The notes: a model not told the origin generated them from the sequence alone. Positions 1 through 8,102 are shown, numbered from the stretch's first letter. The stretch: DNA of 11,152 nucleotides from Anaerolineales bacterium UBA5069 (GCA_002415895.1 DIAV01000404.1:3106-14257), one strand, 5' to 3'. Program-made: numbers and translations.

Positions 1-3000
1 GCGCAGCTTGCCAATTTCCGCAATGATTTGCGGGCCGGCGTCGCGCAGACCGCTTGTCTTGAAGCCGGGAATCGCGGCCAGCGCCTCCAGCGTGGCGGGC
101 GCGTTGCGGGCAATCTCCTTGAGCAGGGTACTTGAGGCCACGTCGGTTGCTGTGCCGCGTGCAGAAACAGCCTGCTTCTGGCGCAACTCCTGCAACTTCA
201 TGAAGACCTTCTTTTCAAGCTGCGGTGAGACACCGACCGTCGCTGCACGCTTTTCAGCTGCGTTCGTCTTGTTTTCCGCCTGTGCAGCGCGCTGCATCTG
301 GAGCAGTACAGCATCATCCGCACCGGCGGGATTCAAGGTTATCAGATCCATAATCGTTAAACCGTAGCGCTCCATCCGCTGCGCGCCCATACCGGGCAGG
401 GCCGCCAACGCATCGAGATGAGGCGGGCGCGTCTCTGCAATCTGGAGCATGAGTTCATTGCTCATCACAATATACGGGGGTTGGCCCAACTCATCGGCAA
501 GCCGCCGCCGCCAAAGCCATAGCGCCTTTTGCAGTGCGGTATAGGTTGTGGTTTCTGCCGCCGCCTGCGCGTCCTCTGGATTGCCGTCGACGCCATCAGT
601 TGCCTCCTCGGCCGGTGCTTCACCGTAGGCAGCCATTTCGGGGTGCTCCGCCAGCCAGGCATCGGCTTCGGCGCGCCCGCCAAGCGTGGGCGCAAGCACA
701 TTAAAGCCCTGGCGCTCATATTGACGCAATTTGCCATTCTCAAGCAGGTCATCTACATATTCCAGCGCGCCCGCTTCGCCCAGCCCCTTGAGCGCGCCAA
801 AGTGGCGCGCTTTATCGGGCGTGGCCGGTGCACTGAGGCTGCCTGCAAGAATTTTGGCCAGCCCCGTACGGCCGACGGGGCGCGCCAGGCTGATCAGGCA
901 ATCGATGATCATGGGGATGATCTCACCATCCTCGGGCAGCAGATGCTCTGTTTCGCTGGGTGTAGGCATCTCCGGACGAATCCCTGTGCAATTGTCGCAA
1001 ACGGTGCACTTGATGCGCGGCGGGCTGCCAAACTGCGCACTAATGTAGCCGTGGCGGCACTCGGCAGTTTCGGCATAATCGACCATATCTTCAATGCGCC
1101 GTTGCCCCAGCGCCTGTGCCTGGGCCAGCAGTCGCTCCAGGCGCTCACGCATATCCACTGGGCGGGGTGGCAGCGTAATCGACATGGCGCGATGGCTGCG
1201 CGCAAGCTTGAAGTACCCTGCCATCTCCCAATTGAGCAGGTTGCGCTCAAGCTCAGCGGTGGAGACACCCATGAACTGCGCAATGGCCTTCATTTTAAAG
1301 TCGGCGTTCTGCCCGGGCGTCAGCCCCATGCCTCGCAGGAGATCAAGGAAGAGCGCGTCGTTACGCGCGTCTGGAGGGAGTTTGCGCGGCAGTGTGACGT
1401 TGACATCCTGGGCAACGTCAAAACTGCGGCTCAGCAGGTCGGCGCGTTCGAGCAGGCTCACGCCTACGCGAATGGCCGTCTCATCACTGCCAAGCACGCG
1501 CTGCAGACGGCGCGCATCCACCATGCCCACCAGCGTATCGCTGCGCTCTTCTTCACCCGCGCCCAGTTGCGCCGCCACGCCCGCGTAGACACGCTCAAGG
1601 AAATCCGCGCCGTATTCGTCGGCGCGCGCCCAGCGGCGCAGGTTGGCAAAGTCGCTTTTGCTGTAGAGCAGCACCCCCTGGCTTGGCTTGCCATCGCGCC
1701 CGGCGCGACCCACTTCCTGATAGTAACCGGCAAGACTGCGCGCGGGGTGGAAGTGCACAATGAAGCGAATGTCGGCCTTGTCAATGCCCATGCCAAAGGC
1801 GACGGTGGCCACGACAACGCGCGTCTTGTTCGCCATAAAGCGATCCTGAATCGCAGCGCGGCTCTCCATGCCCGCGTGGTAGGCTTCGGCGGTCACGCCC
1901 ACCTCGCGCAGCGCAAAAGCCAGCGCTTCAGCCTTGTGGCGCGAGTTCACATAGATAATGCCGCTGCCCGGCGTCTCTTTGGTGAACTTGAGTACAGCCT
2001 CGCGCTTCTCCTCCTCATTGTTAAAGCGCAGCGCCGAGAGATGCAGGTTGTCCCGGAAGATGTCCAGAGCAATCACGTGGGGCGGAGCGCCCAGCGCCGG
2101 CGCTGTGCTGGTTGCACCGCGCGCAGCGTGTGTGGCTTCGTCACGCATATACTCGGTAATTTCATCGCGCACGCGCGGTGGCGCGGTGGCCGTCATCGCC
2201 AGCGTGGTTGGGTTGCCCAGCTCCTGGCGCGCCTCCTGCAGGAAGAGATAGTCAGGACGAAAGTCATGCCCCCACAAACTCACGCAGTGGGCCTCGTCAA
2301 TCACAAAGAGGTCCAGCCCGGCACTGCGCAGCGCGCGCAGAAACTCACGCTGGCGCAATCGCTCAGGTGCTGCATAAATCAGCTTGTACTTCCCCTCTGC
2401 CACGCCAGCCATGCGTTCGGCCATCTCGGCATCGGTTAGCGTGCTGTTAATGAAGGTGGCGCGTGCCCGTGACGCGGGCGGGAGGCTGTCCACCTGATCT
2501 TTCATGAGGGCGATCAGCGGGCTGATGATGAGCGAGCTGCGCGGCAGCACCAGCGCGGGCAGTTGATAGCAAAGTGATTTGCCCGCGCCTGTGGGCATGA
2601 CAGCCAGGATAGATTCGCCACGCAGAACGGCGGCAATCGTTTCGGCCTGCCCTTCGCGCAGTGCAGAGAAGCCAAAATAGCGTGCCGCCTCCAGCTTGAC
2701 ACGTCGTTGCTCCTCGCGCGTCGCAGGTACAGATGCAGGGCCATGAATGTTGCGATAGATGGCGGCGCTGTCCACAACCTGGCCGGACGCAATCGCGGTA
2801 TAGGGCTGCACGAGTGTGGCAAGGCGCGCAATGTGAAGCTGCCTGCGCCGCTCATGCTCAAGGCGCGCCGCGGCGGCGCTCTCTGTGCGTCCAAGCGCCT
2901 CAAGCAGATCCGCCAGTTCGCCAAGGTGCGCATCGCCCAGGGTGGCGGGCACGCCCGGGCCAAGCCGCTCGGCCATGGCGCCGGCAAGTTCCACCTCGCC

Positions 3001-3567
3001 GGCTTCCAGCGCCAGCCGCGCCAGCACAAGCGTGGCGTAGGGGTCACTGGGGGCGTACTCCAGATAGCGGAGCAGCAGTTCATGCGCTGCTTTAAAGTCA
3101 CCCCCATGCGCCAGCACAGTGGCGGCGGCTGTCTGCGCCACAACCGATTTGGGATGGGTGGCGGCAAGTTCATCGGCCACCTGGCGGGCGTGCGCATCCT
3201 TGCCCAGCGCCTGCAGGGCAATGGCGTCGAAGGCCTGTGCGGCAACTTTGCTGCTGCGCCGCTGCCGGCGCTCGTTGATCTGCTGCGCCAGCGCCACATT
3301 GCCCAGCGCAGCGTGCGCCGCCGCCTGCACATCCAGCAGATAGAGGAGCGGCCCGTGCGCCTCGCGCAGCAGTTCGGCCAGCGCAAGGGCCTCTTCAGGG
3401 TCACCCCAGATCTGCACGTGTTCAAGCAGCAGCTCGCGTGCATCGGGGGGCAGGCTCCCAACGAGCGCATTATCCAAACCCAAGGCGCGGCGCAGTGCGT
3501 TATGCGCATCCGCTGCTGATTGCGGGCTCTCTGGCGTCGGATTGACGGTCAGGGACATCTCTTGCAC
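1..3567 (-). CDS. recQ: RecQ-family ATP-dependent DNA helicase, multi-domain, C-terminus cut by window edge
   Basis: A 3'-5' superfamily 2 DNA helicase of the RecQ family, expected to act in recombination and replication-fork repair. The frame is open for 1189 codons from a GTG start to the left edge with no stop, so the C-terminus is missing. Residues about 15-285 are Ala/Leu-rich helices resembling TPR-type repeats. The helicase core follows: motif 0 with Q307, Walker A MPTGAGKS (324-331), DEAH box (424-427), aromatic loop WGHDFRP (432-438) and motif VI QEVGRAGRDG (617-626). Residues about 650-800 are an insert resembling two winged helices. Zinc ligands C837, C854, C857 and C860 have the spacing of E. 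coli RecQ. An RQC-like winged helix lies at about 880-965, and HRDC-like domains at about 1009-1072 and 1115 to the edge. E. coli RecQ is about 610 residues, so this protein is twice that size. The GTG start is preferred to the ATG at 3558 because of its ribosome binding site. The gene is divergent from fabF. Helicase identity is very secure; the extra domain names are inferred. Confidence 0.95.
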   Translation of the reverse strand, partial: MQEMSLTVNPTPESPQSAADAHNALRRALGLDNALVGSLPPDARELLLEHVQIWGDPEEALALAELLREAHGPLLYLLDVQAAAHAALGNVALAQQINERRQRRSSKVAAQAFDAIALQALGKDAHARQVADELAATHPKSVVAQTAAATVLAHGGDFKAAHELLLRYLEYAPSDPYATLVLARLALEAGEVELAGAMAERLGPGVPATLGDAHLGELADLLEALGRTESAAAARLEHERRRQLHIARLATLVQPYTAIASGQVVDSAAIYRNIHGPASVPATREEQRRVKLEAARYFGFSALREGQAETIAAVLRGESILAVMPTGAGKSLCYQLPALVLPRSSLIISPLIALMKDQVDSLPPASRARATFINSTLTDAEMAERMAGVAEGKYKLIYAAPERLRQREFLRALRSAGLDLFVIDEAHCVSLWGHDFRPDYLFLQEARQELGNPTTLAMTATAPPRVRDEITEYMRDEATHAARGATSTAPALGAPPHVIALDIFRDNLHLSALRFNNEEEKREAVLKFTKETPGSGIIYVNSRHKAEALAFALREVGVTAEAYHAGMESRAAIQDRFMANKTRVVVATVAFGMGIDKADIRFIVHFHPARSLAGYYQEVGRAGRDGKPSQGVLLYSKSDFANLRRWARADEYGADFLERVYAGVAAQLGAGEEERSDTLVGMVDARRLQRVLGSDETAIRVGVSLLERADLLSRSFDVAQDVNVTLPRKLPPDARNDALFLDLLRGMGLTPGQNADFKMKAIAQFMGVSTAELERNLLNWEMAGYFKLARSHRAMSITLPPRPVDMRERLERLLAQAQALGQRRIEDMVDYAETAECRHGYISAQFGSPPRIKCTVCDNCTGIRPEMPTPSETEHLLPEDGEIIPMIIDCLISLARPVGRTGLAKILAGSLSAPATPDKARHFGALKGLGEAGALEYVDDLLENGKLRQYERQGFNVLAPTLGGRAEADAWLAEHPEMAAYGEAPAEEATDGVDGNPEDAQAAAETTTYTALQKALWLWRRRLADELGQPPYIVMSNELMLQIAETRPPHLDALAALPGMGAQRMERYGLTIMDLITLNPAGADDAVLLQMQRAAQAENKTNAAEKRAATVGVSPQLEKKVFMKLQELRQKQAVSARGTATDVASSTLLKEIARNAPATLEALAAIPGFKTSGLRDAGPQIIAEIGKLR

Positions 3568-3572
3568 AAAAA

Positions 3573-3579
3573 CCTCCCC
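3573..3579 (-). promoter_or_regulatory. Ribosome binding site deciding the recQ GTG start
   Basis: On the minus strand GGGGAGG is followed by TTTTT and then GTG at 3567. The GGAGG core is 5 nt from that GTG but 14 nt from the in-frame ATG at 3558, so the GTG start fits normal spacing better. The choice changes the N-terminus by only three residues. Confidence 0.65.
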
Positions 3580-3726
3580 ATTCTGCGGGCGGGTGGCGCC
3601 GGGCGGGCGTCGCTTAGCATCCGGTTTCATTTGTGGCCCTATCCTACCATTGGCAGAGACTGCGAGCGAAGACGCGTCGTGGCCGCGTCCTCAACTTTAC
3701 ACGGCTGTCAGGCGTGCGCCTTCACT

Positions 3727-3755
3727 TTGTCCCATTGCTCTACGCTGCATATAAT
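3727..3755 (+). promoter_or_regulatory. Candidate sigma70-type promoter for the fabF cluster
   Basis: TTGTCC at 3727-3732 (4 of 6 matches to TTGACA) is followed by a 17-bp spacer and a perfect TATAAT at 3750-3755. Transcription would start near 3762, giving a leader of about 170 nt before the fabF ATG at 3935. The consensus -10 box and ideal spacing inside the divergent region make this the best promoter candidate in the window. It probably drives fabF and the two genes behind it. No operator is recognisable next to it. Confidence 0.6.
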
Positions 3756-3934
3756 GTCAAAGATCAGAGGCCGGTTGCTGGCAGGTCGTTTGCAGCAATG
3801 GCGCAGGATCATGAACAATGCACTAACCTATGTAGACGCTGGCGCGCTACCATGCGCAGCGTTCGGTTCGTCACCCTTCAGGGTTCTTCTGCAACCCCAA
3901 ACCGATGCGCAACCGGAAGAGAGATACTCACGTT

Positions 3935-5173
3935 ATGACACGCGTTTTCGTTACAGGCATGGGTGTAGTCACCCCGATTGGCAGCGACGTCCCCACCTAC
4001 TGGGCCAATCTGCTCGCGGGCAAGTCGGGCGCGTCCCGCATCAGCGGCTTCGATTATGGCGACATGCCCTATAACATCGGCTGTGAAGTCAAAGACTTTA
4101 ACCCCGCCGACTGGATGGAGCACAAGGCCGCGCGCCGCGTGGCACGCTCAAGCCAGTTTGCCGTAGCCGCTGCCAAAATGGCGCTTATCGACGCCGGCAT
4201 CGAGGTTACACCCGCCAACCGCAACGACATTGGCATTCTCATGGCCACTGGCGGCGGCGGCATTACCGACCTCGAGAACGAGTCCGTGACCATGGCGCAC
4301 AAAGGCTGGCGCTCTGTGGGCCCCTTTGCGGTGCCCAAGACGATGGCCAACGCCGTGAGTTGCGTCGTTTCCATTGAGACAGGTGCGCGCGGCCCTGTCA
4401 TGACCAGCGCGGCAGCCTGCGCCAGCGGCCACTATTCCATGATTGAAGCCTTCCACTTCCTGCAGCGGGGCGAGGCCGACATCTTTGTGGCCGGTGGGGC
4501 AGAGTCGGCCATCTCGCTGCTCACCATGTCGGCCTTTGGGCGCATGGGCCCCCTCTCCAGCCGCATGGATGACCCCGAGCACGCCTGCCGCCCCTTTTCA
4601 ATCGACCGTGACGGTTTTGTGGCCGCCGAGGGCGCGGGCGCCGTCATTTTGGAGACGGAAGAACATGCCCGCGCGCGTGGCGCCACGCTCTACGCCGAGA
4701 TTCTTGGCGGCCGCCTCACCGCCGACGCGTATCACATCACCGCCCCCGATCCCGAGGGCGACGGCGCCGCCCGCGCGCTGGCCGGTGCGCTTAAAAACAC
4801 GGGCCTGCGCCCCGAAGATATTGACCTCGTCTTCGCCCACGGCACGGGTACGGCCCTCAACGATGCCGGTGAGGCCAAAGCGCTCAAGCAGGTTTTTGGT
4901 GATCACATCAAGAACATGCACATTACCAGCATCAAGAGCATGATCGGCCACGCGCTGGGCGCCGCCGGCGCGCAATCGGCGATCGCCGCGATTATGGCGC
5001 TGCGCACGGGCAAGGTGCCCCCCACCATCAACTACACGCCTGATCCAGCCATCGACATTCCCATTGTGGGCAATGTTGCACAGAATGTGCCCACTGCGCG
5101 CACGGCCATCGTTGACGCCTTTGGCTTTGGTGGGCAGAACGTTGTCGCCATTTTCAAAAAGGCCGAAGAATAA
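3935..5173 (+). CDS. fabF: Beta-ketoacyl-ACP synthase II (FabF/KAS II type)
   Basis: A condensing enzyme that joins malonyl-ACP to an acyl-ACP in cytoplasmic type II fatty-acid elongation. The protein has 412 residues, the usual FabF length, and begins MTRVFVTGMGVVTPIGS. The catalytic triad is C162 (in TSAAACASGH), H302 (in AHGTGTALND) and H339 (in SMIGHALGAAG), with the conserved K334 nearby; these positions are almost those of E. coli FabF. The loop after the first His reads HGTGT, whereas FabF proteins usually have HGTST; HGTGT is common in polyketide-type synthases. The ATG at 3935 is preferred to one at 3905, because the family N-terminus starts there and a purine-rich GGAAGAGAG (3915-3923) lies 11 nt upstream. 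No ACP, ketoreductase or dehydratase gene is adjacent. It heads a three-gene plus-strand run with an unknown gene and plsC. Use in a specialised lipid rather than bulk fatty acids cannot be excluded. Confidence 0.93.
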   Translation: MTRVFVTGMGVVTPIGSDVPTYWANLLAGKSGASRISGFDYGDMPYNIGCEVKDFNPADWMEHKAARRVARSSQFAVAAAKMALIDAGIEVTPANRNDIGILMATGGGGITDLENESVTMAHKGWRSVGPFAVPKTMANAVSCVVSIETGARGPVMTSAAACASGHYSMIEAFHFLQRGEADIFVAGGAESAISLLTMSAFGRMGPLSSRMDDPEHACRPFSIDRDGFVAAEGAGAVILETEEHARARGATLYAEILGGRLTADAYHITAPDPEGDGAARALAGALKNTGLRPEDIDLVFAHGTGTALNDAGEAKALKQVFGDHIKNMHITSIKSMIGHALGAAGAQSAIAAIMALRTGKVPPTINYTPDPAIDIPIVGNVAQNVPTARTAIVDAFGFGGQNVVAIFKKAEE

Positions 5174-5273
5174 GCTCGATTGAAGGTTGAAGGGCTGAAC
5201 GGCTTTCATGATGCCGCCCAACCCTGGAACGGTGCAACCTCTCGCCTTGCAATCCTGCAATGGCCCACCCCAC

Positions 5274-5280
5274 AGGAGGT
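5274..5280 (+). promoter_or_regulatory. Strong ribosome binding site fixing the start at 5286
   Basis: AGGAGGT ends 5 nt before the ATG at 5286. It rules against the longer in-frame start at 5208, which would add 26 residues with no sign of conservation. The 112-nt gap after fabF contains no convincing terminator, so read-through from fabF is likely. Confidence 0.85.
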
Positions 5281-5285
5281 CACGC

Positions 5286-7055
5286 ATGGTACGCACCATG
5301 CCCCAAATCCACAACGAGGATATTGACCTCTACATTCGCACCTACTACTCGCTCCTGCGCAGCAGCGAACCGATTCGCATTCGCAGCCTGGAGGAGACGC
5401 ACGCGGCCATGAATTCCAGCCTGCATCAGCAGGCGGGCAGCAGCGAGATCGACGTATCGGCGCTCTCTTACTGCGCGCTGCGCCTGCCCGACGTCATGCC
5501 GCAGGTTGATTTGCTGCTACTGGGGCAAATGGCCGACGTCTTTACGCGTGAGGGTTACGAAAACGTAGAGGCATGGCGCCCCGTAAAGGCGCGCGCCCGC
5601 CGTCGCAAGTTCTACTACGACGCTGAGGCCGGACTGCTCGCAGCCTTCATCGCCTCCGTCAGTGACATTGACGATCTCATCCCCTGCCTCACCACGCTCC
5701 AGATCGAGTGGAACAAAATCCACTTCAAGCTCGCGGCCAACGCCGTGCGCGAAGAGTTGCGCGCCCTGCCGGCCGATGCCACGGTGCTGCAGGAACCCCT
5801 GGCATCGCAGGTGCAGAGCGCGTTGGGCCTCACGGCTGAGGACTTTGCCAAGATTGCCCAGGTGTGGGCAGGAAGCACGCTGCTTGACAACCTGCGCAGC
5901 GCCGCGGAGGCCCCGCTCGACATGCGCGTGCGCGTGCTGGGCAGCGGCCTCAGCGATTACCGCCGCAGCGTGCAGCAGTGGTGGCGCGCGCTCGTTGCCG
6001 AAAGCGGCGCCATGGATCTTGCCTCGCGCCCCATCTACTTCATCAGCAGCAACGTCCACAGCATGGTCAACCTGCTTTCGGGATATGTGCCTACGCACCG
6101 CGCCGAAATTCTGCGCTTTGTACAGGAGAACAATCCCGAGGAGTTGGTCGAGGAATTGGAACGGCTCCCCGCAGCCGACAACGGCCACCTGATGAACCTG
6201 CTTTACTACGCGTCGCGCCAATATGCAGCGTGGAGCGACAGCCGCGCCGTTGCACTGGGCATGGAGGAGAAAGTCGGCATTCGCCGCGTCTCCGAACCCC
6301 ACTGCCTTGACGTTGAAGCGCAGATTATTGACATGAGCAAGCTCGATCCCACCCTCCTGGACCCGCGTCTCAGCGCATGCTTTGACGCCGAAGAATGGGA
6401 ACTGCTGGCTGGCAGCAATGCACTCATTTTCAACATTGATTATCCGCTGGGCATGGCTGCCTATCACATCTTCAGCCAGGTGAGCACAGCCGGCGGGCGC
6501 ATTCTGGGCGTCTACATTTTGGGCAAGGCGGCCACCCTCAACGGGCGCGTGGGCGATGTGATGATCCCCAATGTCATCTATGACGAGCACTCGCGCAACT
6601 CCTATCTCTTCCGCAACTCATTCTCGGCGCAGGACATCGCACCCTTGCTCAACTACGGCACTGTCTTCGACAATCAGAAGGCCGTCACCGTGCGTGGCAC
6701 AATCCTGCAGAACCGCCGCTTCATGGGCGTCTTCTACCATGAGGGCTACACCGATATCGAGATGGAGTCGGGTCCCTACCTGGCGGCGGTCTACGAGGAT
6801 GTCTATCCGCAGCGCTACCCCATGGATGAAATCGTCAATCTCTTCATCAATGTGCCCTACGACATTGGCGTCATCCATTACGCATCAGACACCCCCATCT
6901 CGCGGCGGCAGGCGCTGCTCAGCAAGAGCCTGAGCTACTTTGGTGTGGATGCCACCTATGCCGGTTCTGTGGCGGTGTTGCGGCGCGTGCTGGCGCGCGA
7001 GGTGCGCCGCCAACGCAAACTGAAGAGCGAGCAGCCGGCGCGAGCCATGGCCTGA
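5286..7055 (+). CDS. Uncharacterised two-part protein with nucleoside-phosphorylase-like C-terminal domain
   Basis: A 589-residue protein whose function I cannot name. It has no signal peptide or membrane segment, so it is probably cytoplasmic. Residues 1 to about 370 look helical: an Arg/Lys-rich stretch KARARRRKFYY near 101-111 precedes a long helix-rich region, and FISSNVHSMVN begins at residue 252. Residues about 375-570 recall the nucleoside phosphorylase/AMP nucleosidase fold: NIDYPLGMAAYH (383-394), GKAATLNGRVGDVMIP (413-428) followed by a DEHS motif, DNQKAVTVRGT, and IEMESGPY (491-498), which sits where phosphorylases carry their ribose-binding Met-Glu. The C-terminus is basic. From memory it resembles a widespread family of about 580-residue bacterial proteins that I believe is catalogued as DUF6909; I could not check this. 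It lies between fabF and plsC on the same strand, suggesting a link to lipid or nucleotide-linked lipid metabolism, but that is inference. Coding status is very secure. Confidence 0.9.
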   Translation: MVRTMPQIHNEDIDLYIRTYYSLLRSSEPIRIRSLEETHAAMNSSLHQQAGSSEIDVSALSYCALRLPDVMPQVDLLLLGQMADVFTREGYENVEAWRPVKARARRRKFYYDAEAGLLAAFIASVSDIDDLIPCLTTLQIEWNKIHFKLAANAVREELRALPADATVLQEPLASQVQSALGLTAEDFAKIAQVWAGSTLLDNLRSAAEAPLDMRVRVLGSGLSDYRRSVQQWWRALVAESGAMDLASRPIYFISSNVHSMVNLLSGYVPTHRAEILRFVQENNPEELVEELERLPAADNGHLMNLLYYASRQYAAWSDSRAVALGMEEKVGIRRVSEPHCLDVEAQIIDMSKLDPTLLDPRLSACFDAEEWELLAGSNALIFNIDYPLGMAAYHIFSQVSTAGGRILGVYILGKAATLNGRVGDVMIPNVIYDEHSRNSYLFRNSFSAQDIAPLLNYGTVFDNQKAVTVRGTILQNRRFMGVFYHEGYTDIEMESGPYLAAVYEDVYPQRYPMDEIVNLFINVPYDIGVIHYASDTPISRRQALLSKSLSYFGVDATYAGSVAVLRRVLAREVRRQRKLKSEQPARAMA

Positions 7056-7133
7056 GCGACTGCTTCACCATTCTGCACGCGCCCCACGGTACGCCCGCGT
7101 GGGTTGACGCACAAGTGCCACGCAAGAGAGCCA

Positions 7134-7985
7134 ATGAGCGATACAGAAGCAGTCGACACAGCGGGCAATCCGCAAAGCCAAAGCGGGCGCCACACGCCGG
7201 GAGATATGCCGCTGCAGTTTGGGCGCAGCCGCCCGACGGCCTGGTTTCCCCAGCGCAATGCCAACTGGGTCTACTGGTGCGCGTGCCAATACCTGCGCAT
7301 CTACTACCTGCTGGCTGCGCGTTTGCGCGTAGAGGGGTTGGAGAATGTCCCGCGCAAGGGGGGCGCAGTCGTTGTCTGTAACCATGGCCCCGGCAACGAT
7401 TACTTCCCTGTGGGTGTCTCGTTGCCGCGTATGCCGCGCATTATGGCCAAGGTGGAAATCTTCAACTGGCACCCGATTATGCGCTTCATTATGACCACGG
7501 GCGGCGCCATTCCCGTGGACCGCGGCGCGGGCGATGTGGAAGCATTACGCACCTCTATCGACGCCGTCCGGTCGGGTGAGTTGCTGCTCATCTTCCCTGA
7601 GGGGCATCGCAGCGAAGATGGCAAGCTGCAAACTGCCAAGACGGGGGCCACGCGCATCGCGCTCGATGCCAACGTGCCGATTATCCCTGTGGGCGTCATC
7701 AACGCCGAGGCGGGCTGGAACAACTTCCCGCGCTTCTGGAAGCGCCCCATAGTGCTTGTGCGCATTGGCAAGCCCTTTGTGCTGGAGGGCAAAGGCGGGC
7801 AGGATCGCGCCGCCGTGCTTGCCGGCACACGCCGCATTATGATGGCGATTGCAGAATTGCTCCCCTATGCAATGCGCGGCGTCTGGGCCGAACCAGCGCA
7901 ACCCACTGCACGCGCAGGCCGAGACGCCCGTGCGCGTGAACGCGCCGAAGCCGAATCCGGCGCGCCGGATGTTAACCTGGGTTAA
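7134..7985 (+). CDS. plsC: 1-acyl-sn-glycerol-3-phosphate acyltransferase family protein (PlsC/LPLAT)
   Basis: A membrane-associated acyltransferase of the PlsC family, which typically acylates lysophosphatidic acid to phosphatidic acid using acyl-ACP or acyl-CoA. The protein has 283 residues. All family motifs are visible: motif I HGPGND with the catalytic H84 and D89 (HX4D), motif II GGAIPVDRGAGD, motif III FPEGHRS (154-160, with E156, H158 and R159), and motif IV VPIIPVGV. The usual EGTRS is here EGHRS, a common variation. A hydrophobic or aromatic stretch near residues 43-65 could anchor it at the membrane, and the last 30 or so residues are a charged Ala/Arg/Glu tail. The ATG at 7134 follows AAGAGAG (7124-7130) and is preferred to the in-frame TTG at 7104. 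It lies 78 nt after the unknown gene. The exact acceptor (lysophosphatidate or another lysolipid) cannot be read from the sequence. Confidence 0.9.
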   Translation: MSDTEAVDTAGNPQSQSGRHTPGDMPLQFGRSRPTAWFPQRNANWVYWCACQYLRIYYLLAARLRVEGLENVPRKGGAVVVCNHGPGNDYFPVGVSLPRMPRIMAKVEIFNWHPIMRFIMTTGGAIPVDRGAGDVEALRTSIDAVRSGELLLIFPEGHRSEDGKLQTAKTGATRIALDANVPIIPVGVINAEAGWNNFPRFWKRPIVLVRIGKPFVLEGKGGQDRAAVLAGTRRIMMAIAELLPYAMRGVWAEPAQPTARAGRDARARERAEAESGAPDVNLG

Positions 7986-8073
7986 ACGGCCGTTGTAAGC
8001 CACTTGCCTGCTTGCAAGAGTCGCACCGCATCCCCAATCACCAAATTCCTCGTCTATTTGATGCTTTTGCCCC

Positions 8074-8102
8074 TTGTCACAAGCGTGTGCAACCGCTATT
8101 GT
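8074..8102 (+). promoter_or_regulatory. Candidate promoter of the feo operon
   Basis: TTGTCA at 8074-8079 (5 of 6 to TTGACA) and TATTGT at 8097-8102 (4 of 6 to TATAAT) are separated by exactly 17 bp. The predicted start near 8109 leaves a leader of about 85 nt that contains the 8133-8162 stem-loop. The -35 box lies inside a small palindrome, CTTGTCACAAG (8073-8083), which could be a repressor site. It does not match the E. coli Fur or mycobacterial IdeR consensus. The rest of the 7986-8194 gap shows only a 10-bp palindrome next to the plsC stop and a 16-nt alternating purine-pyrimidine CG-rich tract at 8115-8130. Confidence 0.45.

Larger units (their letters stand above)
3568..3934. other. 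Divergent intergenic region between recQ and fabF
   Basis: This stretch of 367 bases separates two divergently transcribed genes. It holds the recQ ribosome binding site at its left end, one good plus-strand promoter in the middle, and a probable leader of about 170 nt before fabF. The leader contains a short reading frame (3852-3938) that overlaps the fabF start, and a 6-bp inverted repeat TTGCTG/CAGCAA (3775-3780 and 3793-3798). I found no convincing minus-strand promoter for recQ: a TAGGAT hexamer at 3641-3646 has only a poor -35 partner. No RNA gene or mobile element is apparent. Confidence 0.6.

Noticed and set aside
529..2439. A 636-codon open frame on the plus strand
   Set aside because: It lies exactly antisense to the helicase, zinc and HRDC parts of recQ, whose motifs are unmistakable. 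Its translation is rich in His, Arg, Ala and Gln without any domain pattern, as expected for a GC-bias shadow.
3755..3760. Perfect TTGACA on the minus strand as a -35 box for recQ
   Set aside because: No -10-like hexamer lies 16-18 bp downstream on the minus strand, where the sequence reads CAATGG or close to it. The bases also overlap the plus-strand TATAAT, so a chance match is likely.
3905..3934. Upstream in-frame ATG giving FabF ten extra residues
   Set aside because: The extra residues (MRNRKRDTHV) are unlike FabF N-termini. The ATG at 3935 starts exactly at the family N-terminus and has a purine-rich ribosome binding site at workable distance.
7985..7994. Ten-base palindrome AACGGCCGTT at the plsC stop, considered as a terminator
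   Set aside because: It has no loop and no T-tract, so it cannot form a useful RNA hairpin.
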